A DNA stretch of 64,000 nucleotides from Prinsepia uniflora. Its lineage: Eukaryota; Streptophyta; Magnoliopsida; Rosales; Rosaceae. The stretch is from the NCBI GenBank assembly GCA_032719365.1, contig CM064874.1, positions 31,420,716 to 31,484,715 of the forward strand, given 5' to 3'. The notes under the pieces were generated by a model that was given only the letters and a program-made list of their open reading frames with translations, had not been told where the DNA came from and did not search any database. Of the stretch, positions 22,931-34,367 are shown piece by piece (positions within the stretch are counted from its first letter, which is position 1; every line of letters begins with the position of its first letter). The translations under genes and the position numbers were made by a program.

Positions 22931-24197
22931 TGTAACGACCCGTCCCAAATTCCTAGATTAGATTAGTGACTAATCACGATTAGTGAGGCTAATCCGTGAT
23001 TAGTTGGGCGAAATCGGACGAACGATGCGAAATAACCGTTTTGCCCCTAGTGGTGGCAAAACATTGACTTTTTAATCGGGCGGTCAAATGGACTTTGACC
23101 GATGACCGTGACGTAGTCCGTGACGTCACGAGTTCATAGACAGGTGGCACGTTCAATTCCGACGTTCGAGGAAGAAGTTATGACGTTCGGAAGTTTAGGG
23201 GCATTTTGGAAATTTTGGATAAAAGGGGTCAAATGTTGACTTTTTGACCGGGAGGTTCGATGGCCGAGGGCCGAAGACCGTTACGTAGATAAGGACGATA
23301 CGAATCCATAGGCAGGCGGCACACTGAAATCGGACTTCAAACGGGAGAGTTAGGGGTCACGGAAGTTCGATTTCACTATGCACGAACTTCGAGACGGGGA
23401 CGTTTCGGCGAAATCTGATTGGGTGGATATTTTGGTGGGCCCCATGGATGAGTGACAAGTGTCACTCATCCCATTGCTTTGATCCCCCAAAATGTGGATC
23501 TATATAATAAAATAATATTATTTAATTATTTTTACAAACCAAACCCACCCATCATTCAATCTTAACCATCCATTTCAATTCATCCTTAAATCCACACCAT
23601 CCATCCCATCTCCCTCTCATCAGCCATCATTCTTCTTTGTTTCCTTACCACCCGAAACCCCATAACCCAAAATCCTCCATTTTCTTCATTTTCTTCAAAA
23701 ACCCAAAACACACAAACACACTTCACCATTCATCACTTGTATGAGCTGGGAGTGACCGTGGGGGGAGTGTGAAGAGCTGAGGACGGAAAGGGTGGACGGT
23801 GGCCCACGGTGGAGGACACGGCGGAGGAGAACCCGTGAGGTAAGAAAACTTCAAAAATTCGAAATTGGGTTTTAATGGGTTTTACTCGATTCCATTAATT
23901 GGGTAAGGTTTCTAGGACACCGAGGAGATGAGTGGGATTGGTTTCGAGGCGTTAGACGGCCTGGAACGGCCGTGAACGGCGGAGGAATGCACGGCCGCCA
24001 TGGCCAAACTCGAAGGTATGGTTTTCGATGTTTTTCTTCCATTTTAAGGTCATAGGACTGTAGGTTAGGATTAGAGGATGAAAATGGGACAAACGGGAAG
24101 CATTTTGGTGGTCGGACGGCGGAGAACCGGCCGGGTCAAGTCGCGGGTCACGGCGACCCGGTTGCAGGGTTCGGGTCGACCCGTCGAGCGGTTGAAG

Positions 24198-24485
24198 GTG
24201 GTGACGTGGCATGATGACGTGGCACCTGTCAGGTTGTCAGGTGACGTGGACCACTCATCAGCCGACACGTGTCACATGTCAGTGCACATTCAGCACTGAC
24301 ATGTCAGTGACGTGGCCCAATCAAGGGCTGACACGTGGCACTGACGTGGACCAGTGTCATGATGACACGTGGCACATGTCAGACTGCCACGTGGCACTGA
24401 CAGTACAGTGACGTGGACCAATGGGAGCATGACACGTGGCACCTGTCAGATGACGTCATGCTGACGTCAGCGATGACGTCAGCAG
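24198..24485 (+). promoter_or_regulatory. ACGT-core array in U3 of LTR G
   Basis: I count 14 ACGT cores in about 290 bp, chiefly TGACGTGG, ACACGTGG and, at the 3' end, TGACGTCA. About one would be expected by chance. ACGT cores within TGACGT(G/C) are established targets of plant bZIP factors (G-box, C-box, as-1 types). The array lies upstream of the probable transcript start. Enhancer function is inference. Confidence 0.6.
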
Positions 24486-25193
24486 GTACTGTAGCGGCGC
24501 GTGAAGCCCACGCGCAGCCACTTCAGGCGGCGCGTGAGGGCGTGTGGCAGGGAATTTGGGAAAGTGTTCAACACGGGAAATCTTCTATTCGATGTAACGA
24601 ACATTTTGGGACTGGTTTTGTGTCGATCGGACACCGTCTCGATATGTTTCGGGGCATCGGAAGGTTTAGGTTCGGGATTAAAAATAGTTAAAAATATCAG
24701 AAAATTACGGGGCTTTGGTAGGAGGTTAATCAAGTAGTTAGTAACCTTCTATTACGATTTGGACAGGTTTGGGAGTCTCGGTAATGGTGATCGGCTCGGG
24801 GAGCCGAATGGCACGCAAATCGAGGCGGCAGCTCGGACGGTCTGTGAGTGGACCTTGTTTTCTAAATTGGTGCATGCATAAATGTTTATTATATGTTTTA
24901 TTACTTGTTTGATGATGCCATGGGTGCATTTGTATGTGGTTACGTATAAGCACGTATTTCGAGGTTTCGGCCTTATACGGTGCTTATACGGGTCTGTATT
25001 TCTGTATTGATTTAAATGAACTGGATTTGAATTTCAAAAGGATAAACTCGGGTATGAGACCCATTTGGTTTTGTCTCGGGCATATGACCTCAGATATCGG
25101 GCACGGTGTCCAACTGATGTCCTATGTTCGGGTACGAGACCCAGTCACTTTACGGTTTTGATTTCAGGTCAGGAAACCTTAAATGGATTCCCA

Positions 25194-25430
25194 GGTTCAT
25201 GACGGTTTATGGGAACCGGCATGAACCCTTGTTATGGTATTATGGTTCATGACGGTTTATGGGAACCGGCATGAACCCTTGTTGGTTATTACGGTACATG
25301 ACGGTTTATGGGAACCGGCATGTTACCCTGGTTATGTTATTACGGTACATGACGGTTTATGGGAGCCGGCATGTTACCTGATTATGGATATTATGGAATC
25401 ATGACGGTTCAGGGGAACCGGTCATGAATG
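25194..25430 (+). repeat. Tandem nested-hairpin array in LTR G
   Basis: Five units of about 50-62 bp each contain an outer stem GGTTCATG / CATGAACC and an inner stem CGGTT / AACCG around TATGGG. In two units the outer stem changes to GGTACATG / CATGTTACC, so both arms change together. Related units lie in LTR H at 38011-38132. Confidence 0.85.
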
Positions 25431-26236
25431 TTTTTGTTATGTATATATATGTTCATCTACCTTCCTTTACATGTTCTACTATCTCCTCCGGGGAGGGTCG
25501 TTGGCTTGGGTGGACCCCGGAGTAGTCACAGAGCACCAACTGAGTGGAGTCACCCCCCAGTTGGGTTCCTTACTCTCAGGAAGGCTATGGTTACTATTAC
25601 CTCAGGTAAGGTCAGTGGTCTGCGGACATTGACCTTGACTTTGAGATGACTCGGATTGAGACCCGGGTAGCACGCGCGTAGCTTTGGATACCGTGACAGG
25701 ATTGGTTGTGTGACTATATATATATGTATGTGATGGATATATGATATATGATATGTGGTGTGTACAGGTGTGCACAGGATTTGAGCAGTGGCTCGTGTAC
25801 TTGGTTTCTTTATGGTTTGGGGCCGAGTCCCTTATGGATTTGGGCAGTGGCCCGTATGGTCGTTTTTATTGTGGTCCTTTCGACCTTGGTTTATATCTGC
25901 TTTGGGCTTAGTCCCACCTACGGTTTGTTTTGGATAAATGGTTTTCGAATGCATGCATGCTTTTTAGTGGAGGGTACAAATGTCTTATGAAATGTTTTAT
26001 AAACTTTTGTTTTGTCCACTCACAGTTTTTAATGTTTTGACTGCCCTTCAGGTTGACATCGGATGTGGACTGTAGCAGAGACCGAGATATCACATACCTC
26101 CTCCAGATCCTGGCGTACTCTGATAGCCCGGGAGGGCAAACGTCGGAAATATCCCTTGTCTGACACTTCGTGTCAGACGGGAGCAGGGTCATCCCGCACT
26201 AATCCCGGGGGGATTGGGATGGGTCCTGTCACATAG

Positions 26237-27229
26237 TGCAATCTTCAGAACTTCCTGGTGACCTGGGATCGAGGCATGTACTGGTAAGTTCCACTTTCCA
26301 TTAAACTTTGCTTTGGCCATTACCCCTAGTACTGCTGAAGTTGGTCCATTAATTGGTCCGTTGTTTCTAGGCCTGTACCTTGGTGGATTCTATTTCAGTG
26401 GACATAGAGATTGTATCTATAGTGTCTTCCGTTAATAAGGTGAACCTCTTGTCAATTCCCCTCATCCTGAGCTATCCACTACGAGGGACATAATTTTGTC
26501 CTTCATGAATACTGATGAAAATTAGGATGTAGAGGAATTGGTGCATGTCCCGAGGGTTCTCCTCAGCCACTCTCCTACTATTTTTGGTTCCTCGAATCTG
26601 GTTATTTTCCTCATGGATCATTTCCAAGAGAGCGTTCGTCATCAGCAATCAAATCCTCCTCGGACAGAAATCCACGTGAGGCCGATCTGGAGGCGCTCCA
26701 CTGCAAGTGGTTTGCCAATGATTAAGAGTGCATACACCGAGGTCAAACTCTGCGTAAAGAGCTCGAGGAGAGGAGCTAGAAACTCTGGAGGATCAACTTG
26801 TTGAGGCAGAGTCTAAAATAGCTTTGATTCAGCAGCAATTTTTCCTAGCCTAGTCTGAACAAGATGAAACGAAAAGAGATTTTGAAGATAAATCCCAACG
26901 CGTCTATAGCACTCAAATTCAAACCTCTGCTTTATCGAAGGACGCGCATTCTAAGAAATTGGGTCTCCAAGGTATGCTTAGTGATTTGTTGGGCTTGTCT
27001 CATCTTTAAAATAAATAATGTACTAACTGGGCCCTTTACATGCCTAATTAGGAATTTTTTTTTCCCATTTGGCCCTTTATTCACATAGCTTTCTCCTCCC
27101 TTGAGATTCTTTCTTTCTTGATAAAATAATGGCTGACTTTTCCATTAATTTTCATTAATGCATCCATAAAATATTCATGCTAAAAATACGCGCCCTTGTT
27201 CAATTCTCCCACACAAATCTGAAAGAAAC
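26237..27229 (+). pseudogene. Plant-mobile-domain-like gene remnant, part 2 (coiled-coil region)
   Basis: This continues the remnant after LTR G. From about 26660 to 26975 the plus strand encodes heptad-type, charged sequence in alternating frames (for example 'LRKELEERS', 'EDQLVEAESKIALIQQQFF', 'ETKRDFEDKSQR'), a typical coiled coil. A GT donor-like site follows near 26972. The sequence from there to 27229 looks like non-coding spacer. Stops and frameshifts are present. Confidence 0.5.
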
Positions 27230-27288
27230 ATGTCTTCTTCTCAAACTTCCCCAAGGCTTTCTTAGTCTACTGCTTCCAACGCTTCTAT

Positions 27289-30200
27289 TGACAAGACCCA
27301 TCCCTAATTCCCATAGATTAACGTGGGATGACCAGCTCCCGTCTGACATAACGGGTCAGACTAGGGATAATACCGTGACCCAAACAGGATTTTTAGAGTA
27401 CGCAACTTCATATGATGCCTCAGTCTCCACTATAGTCCGCATCCGCGATCAACTTGGAGGGTGTAAAAACCAATAAAACGTGTGAGTGGACAAAAATAAA
27501 CAGTTTGGAAAACCAATTTCTGAAATCATCAGTTAACCCTCCGTTTTATAAAGCATACATACATATCAATTAAATCATTTCTTTCAAGTAAAATAGTACA
27601 TATGAAAACAAATTCTTTCATCGCAAAACCAACACATGTGAAAACTTCTGAACACAAAGCAATACATAAAAAATGTGACCCATTCTCATATCCCACATCT
27701 GCCTGATATCATCATATCATCATCATTAGTCACGATATCCAAGCAACACATGCACATAAGCTCCAAGACTGCTCACGTCCGAGCACGTCGCCGAGAACAA
27801 ATCTACGGGCGATGTTCATATCGTCATGAACATATCAAGGAACGATCTCATACATCATAAGCACTCCTAAGTCGAGCCTCCCACGGCTGCTCGACAATAG
27901 GCAGTGCTTCGTGACCTCTCCGGGGAGGGGGGACACAGCGCATCCTGGAGGTGAGCAACATATCATAAGGCCCTCTCCAGGGAAACACATTCACAACCGA
28001 AGGCCCTCTTTTTGGGAAACACATTCCAACCGGAGTCATATCAATCATCTTGGAAGAATGGTCATAGTAAAAACAGTGGAAACGCATTTTCAAAACTGTT
28101 GTTTCTCAAATAAAATCAGTTATTTTGCATATGGTCTCAGCCCAAAACCAGTTTCCACAAAACATCATAAAATCAGTGTCTAGTTCTCATTTCAATTTAC
28201 TCAAATCATTTCATCAATCAAAACATTGTTCAATTTCACGTTTGACTACAAACCAAGTCAAATCATAATCCAATTGGGTCTCAAGCCCAAAAAGCCATTT
28301 TCACGAAATCTGTAAAATCTTTCATTTTCAAACCATGATCAAACCAATATATGAATCTTATGAAATTCATCATATGCAAACCTTGCATTTCAAACCATAC
28401 TCACAAAATCATTAAAACATTTATGCATGCATCATTTTATCAAACAAAGTCCACTCACACACGGTTTATCATGTGCGCTCAAAACACGCGTCGTAAGACA
28501 ATCCGAAACTTCCAGAACCACTTGACCTATCAAAGTAACACTTGGGGTGTCACTAACAATCCAAATAAGTCTGTTTGTAAACAGCCCCTAAACCCCAGTA
28601 CAGTAAACGTGTCTCGAACACGCTTCCCGAAGAGAAAAACCACCAAAACACTACTTACATGATCTCTGATTGACCTGAAACCACCATCATTGGATTTAGA
28701 TCGTCGAAACCTTTTGAACAAGACCAGTTTGACCTCAAAATTCATGCCCACGAGCCCACACGTGCCGGTCAAAGTTAACACACGCCTGGTTAACGCTAAT
28801 GTCATCTGCTAACTTCAGTCCTAACTAACGTCAATGCTGACGTCAACCTGACATCTTGCATCTGATAACTGTCAGCTTGCAACTAGTCCCACGTGTCACC
28901 CTCTGATACATGCCACATGTCACATGATGACATCAACACTACCATGTCTACTACCACGTCATTCTGAAAACTCTGACAAGTTGCCAGGTAGCACCACCTT
29001 ACTGGTCCATGTGGTCTGACAGTGCTAATGTGGACTTGCCATGTCACCTGACACATCAGCCTGACAATCTGACAACCTTTTGACACACTACCATGTGGCA
29101 CCACCTCAACGATCCATGTGGTCTGATAGCGCTGACCTGGCACTGCTACGTCGATAATGACTCGACCTGACATCCTTCCACGTGACACCACCTGGTTGTC
29201 CACGTGGCCTGACAAGATGATGTGGTCTTCCACGTCATCATCGACTTCCTTCAGCCGAGTCGACCTGAAGCTCTACAATGGGTCGTTCGACCCGTTTTAC
29301 TGACTCGGTCCGTTCTCCCTCAAAACTCCACCAAGAATCACCATTAATCTTTCACCAAAATAATCCTAACCTACCCAAAAGCAAATCCTTGAGCTCAAAA
29401 TCGATATCCATACCTGAAAACCTGGAACCCAAACTCGAAACCTCACGGGTCATCCTTCGAGCTTCACCTGAGCACCTCCCAACATCCAACGTCATCCATT
29501 TTGGCCTCTTCAGAACATGATTTCATAGCCTAAAAATCAAACTTGAAAATTTGACGTTTAAATTTTCACGGTTTACCTGGGCTTCACGGCAAGCCACCGT
29601 GGCTCCGCCTTCCTCCGTCACTCCCCTTTTCTTAGCTACTCACCCTCACATCCTCTCACTCTTTGTTTCTCTCAAACTAGAACAAAATGGGGGAAGGAAA
29701 TGGGGATAGGGTTTCGGGTAGATGAAATAAAGAAGGAATATGGTGCATGAATGTAGGATGATGGGCCAATGGGATAATTGACACTTGTCACTCATCCTTT
29801 GGTCCAGATGGAATATTTTGGCCCCAATGTTCAAACAACCAAAGTCAACTCTCACCGTAAAATGTGCCACCGTAAAACTGACTAAAACCTTTCTAGACCC
29901 GTAACATTTCCATACGACGTCCAAATTCGACGTGTCATCTGTCTACGTACTCGTAATTCCTCGATCTACGTAATAGACCTCAGTCCACGTGTGATTGACC
30001 ACTCGGGTTAAATGTCAACATTTTACCCTTCTAGGATCAAAATTATCATTTCACCTCGACCAATCCCGATTAATCTTGATTAATCCTTGATTAGTCTTGA
30101 TAATCACGAGGAACTAGAGTACGAGGCTAAAAGAGTACGCAGGACTAGAGTACGAGGGGTCGTTATGATAAGACCCATCCTGATTATCCCTCGATAACCG

Positions 30201-32759
30201 TGAAAGATCCTGCTAACTCGAAAGTACAAAAAGTAGTTTCATATATATACATATAGAACATACAAACGATAAACATTGTCAGACAAGGGATAGTTCAGTA
30301 TTCTGAGACCGTTGACCTAGTCAACAGGTTTACAGAGCATAGGAAATATTTACATGTAGGGAGCAAAATCCTACGCTGCAAAGTGTCTGAGTACGCAATG
30401 GTCAGTTTATTCCTCTGCCTCGATATGAGCCTCAGTACATGTGCACTGGCCTGGAGGGTAAATAAAACATCAAAAGTGTGAGTGGACAAAAAACCAAGTT
30501 TAGAAATACATTTATTAAAATATAGTCTTACCCTCCAGTTTTCACAAACGTGCATGCATATCATAACTCATAAATCAAATAATTCAGATATGAATATAAA
30601 TCTCAAACATAAATAAAAACACAGAATCCAAGTTCAATATAGAGTCACGTTATCCCTGCAACGCGTGCAAATCAATAGGCTCAAGGACCGCTCAAATCCC
30701 GAGCATCCGCCGCTGTGAACACATCACCATCCGGCAATCCAGGTCGTCATGAACATATCACTGACTGACCACCATATAATCCAGCACATCTGGTCTGAGT
30801 CGAGCCTCCATTTGGCTGCACGACAACATACCGTGCTACGTGACCATCCCGGAGGCGAGCGTTATCTCCAGGGTCCATTTCGGGGGAAACATATTCCATA
30901 CCGAAAGCCCTCATATATCATCATCATGAAAACTAGTGAAAACAGTTGCATGTAATATCAAAACCATTTTTGAACTGGGCTTTAAGCCTAAAAACACTTT
31001 TCTCAAATCCACAAACCAATCCACACAAACTTGCTCAATCACAATCTTATTTATGACATAAATCCATCAAATCCAACACCAGATTCATAATCGGAGTCAA
31101 AATCAAGTTCAAACCCCGAGCCTTAGCTCGAAATATCAGTTTTACAATTTTCTCGAAAATCGTGCCCAAAAGCATATAAAATAATATAATATTCCCAAAA
31201 ATCCGAAAATCATCATATCGAAACATTAATTATACCAAATCACTTCCAATCATATTATAAAGCATTTAAAACATATATGCATGCATTTAGGGTAGAAAAC
31301 AAAAAATCACTCACACACCGTCCAGATTGTTCCGTTTCGAGCTGTTCGTATTCTTCCGACGTCCTGAAAGTATTCGAGCCTGTCAAACAAGTAATATAAT
31401 ATTACTAGCTTATCACATAATCCCCTGTACGAATTTTCTAATCGTCGGAATAAAATAATATTATTTTAAACGTAACCTATACGCTTCAGGTACACAAAAC
31501 TACTCTTAGTTCATATCCGATTGACCCGAAACCAACGCAAATAGGTCCGTATCATCGAGAGTATTAAAATTGCTGTTGGACCCTTCTTCAGATTCCCGGT
31601 CACGCGCCCTCATGCGCCGTGAACAGTGCCTGCTACAGTGCACCACTCTCACCCGTTTCTCTGATAAACGGGTCTACAACCCGCGATCAGACCCGACTCG
31701 ATTTCCTTCAATTCCAACTCAATTTCTTCCGTTCTTTCATTCATTAATATTAGTTCAATCTAATTTACAGGTCTATAGGTCCAATTTAATCAAATAAGCC
31801 CTAGAACGTCTCGACTCAAGATGAACACCCGTCGGGTTTGAATTCGGGTTCTACCCAAAATCAACCCGTTTCCTTCAATTGTTCATACCAGAAGCATCAT
31901 AGGACTATGATAAACACGAATTCGAGATCAATTTCATGCGTTATTACCTCTAAGTCACTGAACTCAAGCTCGATTTTCCGAATTAGTTGCAGAGTCTGTT
32001 CATCCCCAATTCAGCTCCAACTTTTGTTCCAGTTGATTGGGTTCGAGTCGTTCAGCTCCCAGGAAGCTTAATATCACTTCAAATTGGAACGAAACCGTCT
32101 CAAAATTCACGTTCGAAAATGAAGATTTTGAGGGATTTTCGGTTAGGTTCAGTCGGGTAGTTCTTGGGTTTATCTGGTCCCCCTTTGGTTTTCCACTCTT
32201 CAATTGGGTTAATTACTTGCTCAATTACTCTCTGGTTGCAACAGCATTCAATCAAGGTGGAAGGGAAGTATCGGTGCTCTTTGTGCTGTGTTTGAGTGTT
32301 ATGTCGTGTACTGTTCATCCAGTCTCAATTGTTTGTTAACCCCAATTAATTAATTAATCATTGCCACTAATCATCAATAACAAGTGACACTTGTCACTTG
32401 ATAAAACATATGAATCACTTAAGGGGCTGAATCAACATTTAAAGTGAAATGATAATTATCCTTCCACCGTTTACTCATAACCCACATAAAATTACCATTT
32501 TACCCTTGAGGTCACAAATGACCATTTTGCCCCTGAACTTCCCAGACCCATAACTTTTTCATACGAGCTCCGTTTTCGACGTGCCACCTGTCTACGAATT
32601 CAGCGTTCCGAGACCTACACAACGGTACTCGAGAAATGTGCAAAAAGTATTTTAAAAAAAAAGTAAACTTTTAGCCATAAGTCATCAAGGGTAAAATTGT
32701 CATTTTCACATTATTTTAATATTTTACAACTTTTGGCTTTCGGGGCGTTACACGTTACA
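27289..32759 (-). mobile_element. Solo LTR J, about 2.88 kb, containing LTR K
   Basis: On the plus strand it begins TGACAAGACCCATCCC and its last two bases (CA) are at 32758-32759, after LTR K. TCTAT duplications at 27284-27288 and 32760-32764 are perfect. Landmarks: TGTGAGTGGAC at 27481-27491, GTCCACTCACA at 28449-28459, a decayed ACGT-rich stretch at 28795-29245, and the U3 palindrome with one worn arm at 29772-29797. Near its end (30108-30160) it has an odd insertion resembling the host exon. Confidence 0.88.
30166..32752 (-). mobile_element. Solo LTR K, 2.59 kb, nested at the very end of LTR J
   Basis: It begins TGATAAGACCCATCC and ends TTTCGGGGCGTTACA, with CGTTA duplications at 30161-30165 and 32753-32757. 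After the second duplication only CA of LTR J remains. Landmarks: TGTGAGTGGAC 30477-30487, a worn second bracket near 31307-31317, and a compact palindrome CAAGTGACA / TGTCACTTG at 32381-32400. No internal region is present. Confidence 0.88.
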
Positions 32760-33077
32760 TCTATGCTTGAAGATCTCATGTTCCTTACACATGAGATTAT
32801 TCATGAGGAACTATAGTACAAGGCTAATAGGAACGATATACTGAAAGCTCGACTAACCGACGCGGAAGAGGCTTGGGTGAAATACAAGCATGACCTAGGG
32901 GAATAAGGTAGAGCTGATCGTCCCACCATGGAAAATTTGAAAGAACGAAGAGTAAAGCTTTGAGAACAGCTATCTCGACTTAGACTTCTCTCTGTAGAGA
33001 AAAAGGCAAGTCGGGATAGAGATCAGGCCATCACGGGGGAGTTTGCCCGTCGTTACCACGACATGGGCTTCCATTGA

Positions 33078-33379
33078 ATCTTTGTAATTTTTCTTTTTCC
33101 TTTCAATTTATTTTTTTTGCTAACCAAACATTAATGAAAATATTTCTTTTTTGGCATCTATATCATCAATGACTGAAATTAATATCCAACTTCCCAACCA
33201 TAATCTTTATCGCTAAATATCTAACCTTGCCTATAAATTGGCTATTTTTAGTGGAATATATCATATTCTGTCATGGCCCCAAGTACTTAAATTATGCAAG
33301 GTCTTCCTGTTTCTCACTACGAGGGACTCATTTGCCCCCTTTATGCTGAGTCCCAAGAACAACTGAGAAGGATCATTGA
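33078..33379 (+). pseudogene. Spacer and short coding remnant before LTR H
   Basis: The first 200 bp look like intron or spacer (T-rich tracts). From about 33292 the frame reads 'GLPVSHYEGLICPLYAES' and 'EQLRRIID' up to the ATTGA target of LTR H, and it continues past H at 38910. It is probably another exon of the mobile-domain-associated gene. Confidence 0.45.
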
Positions 33380-34367
33380 TGTAACGACCCATCCCGAATT
33401 ACAGGATTAGATTAGTGGCTAATCACGATTAGTGAGGTTAATCCGTGATTAGTAGGGCGAAATCGGATGAACGATGCAAAATGACCGTTTTGCCCTTGGA
33501 ATGGGTAAAACGTTGACTTTTCATTCTGGTGGTCAAATGGACTTTTACCGATGACCGTGACGTAGTTTGGGGCGTCACGAGTCATAGACAGGTGGCACGT
33601 TCAATTCCGACGGTCGTGGAAGAAGTTATGACGTTCGGAAGTTCAAGGGCATTTTGGTAATTTTGGTTAAAAGGGGCAAAATGTTGACTTTTGGACCAGG
33701 AGGTCCGATGGCCGAGAGCCGAGGACCGTTACGTAGATCGGGATGATACGAATCCATGGACAGGCGGCACGCTGAAATCGAACTTCGAACGGGAAAGTTA
33801 TAGGTCACGGAAGGTCGATTTCACTATGCATGTACTTTGAGGCGATGTTGATTTGGCAATATCTGATTGGGCATATATTTTGAGTGGGACCCATGGATGA
33901 GTGACAAGTGTCACTCATCCTATTGGTCAATACCCCTAAATTGTGGATCTCACTAATTAAATATTATTATTTAATTAATTTTATAATCTAATCTTTCTAA
34001 CACTCAATCTTGGCCCTCCATTCCATTTAATCTTTTAATCCTCACCACTCATCTAATCTATCTTACTTCTCTCATATGATCAAACATCATTATCTTCTTC
34101 TTTGTTTTTCTTCATAACCCGAAAACCCCATATGCACCATTCTTCCATGTTCTTCAAGCCCGAAACCACACCTCACCACCATTCATTATCTGAGCCGTGT
34201 GAGACGGTGAGGGGAATGAGTGATGAGAGACTGGGACAGCGAGCCACCGCTGGGGACGACGGAGGACACGGCAGGGGAGCTCGACTCGTGAGATAAAATA
34301 TTCAAATTTTGGAAACTCAGTTTTATGGAGTTTTAATTGAACCTAAGGATTGGTTAATGTTTTTGGG

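Larger units (their letters stand above)
22931..26231 (+). mobile_element. Solo LTR G, 3.30 kb
   Basis: It starts TGTAACGACCCGTCCC and ends GGGATGGGTCCTGTCA, flanked by perfect CATAG duplications (22926-22930 and 26232-26236). Landmarks in order: U3 palindrome 23446-23471, ACGT-rich array 24198-24485, GCGCGTG hairpin at 24497-24541, TGTGAGTGGAC 24843-24853, hairpin array 25194-25430, GTCCACTCACA 26014-26024 and U5 stem-loop 26158-26178. No primer site, polypurine tract or coding region is present, so it is a solo LTR. It is the best-preserved reference copy of the family in the window. Confidence 0.93.
27230..33077 (+). pseudogene. Single coiled-coil exon split by LTRs J and K
   Basis: ATG at 27230 opens a frame that runs to the J target TCTAT (27284-27288) and resumes in the same frame at 32765, ending TGA at 33075-33077: 124 codons when the insertion is ignored. 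Only four in-frame stops interrupt it, each one substitution from a sense codon, and there is no frameshift. The 3' part is strongly charged ('DILKARLTDAEEAWVKYKHD', 'LRLLSVEKKASRDRDQAI'), consistent with a coiled coil. It belongs with the mobile-domain-like remnant upstream. Product function unknown. Confidence 0.55.

Noticed and set aside
25194..25430. CRISPR-like repeat-spacer appearance of the G and I arrays
   Set aside because: Plant nuclear LTR context, hairpin units with homologous spacers, no cas genes. They are LTR-internal tandem repeats.
22931..26231. Reading of G, H, C and relatives as DNA transposons because of inverted termini
   Set aside because: Five-bp duplications, TG...CA ends, and the paired copies around a tRNA-iMet primer site and polypurine tract in element A show that they are LTRs.
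27289..32759. J and K as 5' and 3' LTR of one element
   Set aside because: They differ in sequence, have no primer site between them, and K has its own CGTTA duplication inside J's terminus.
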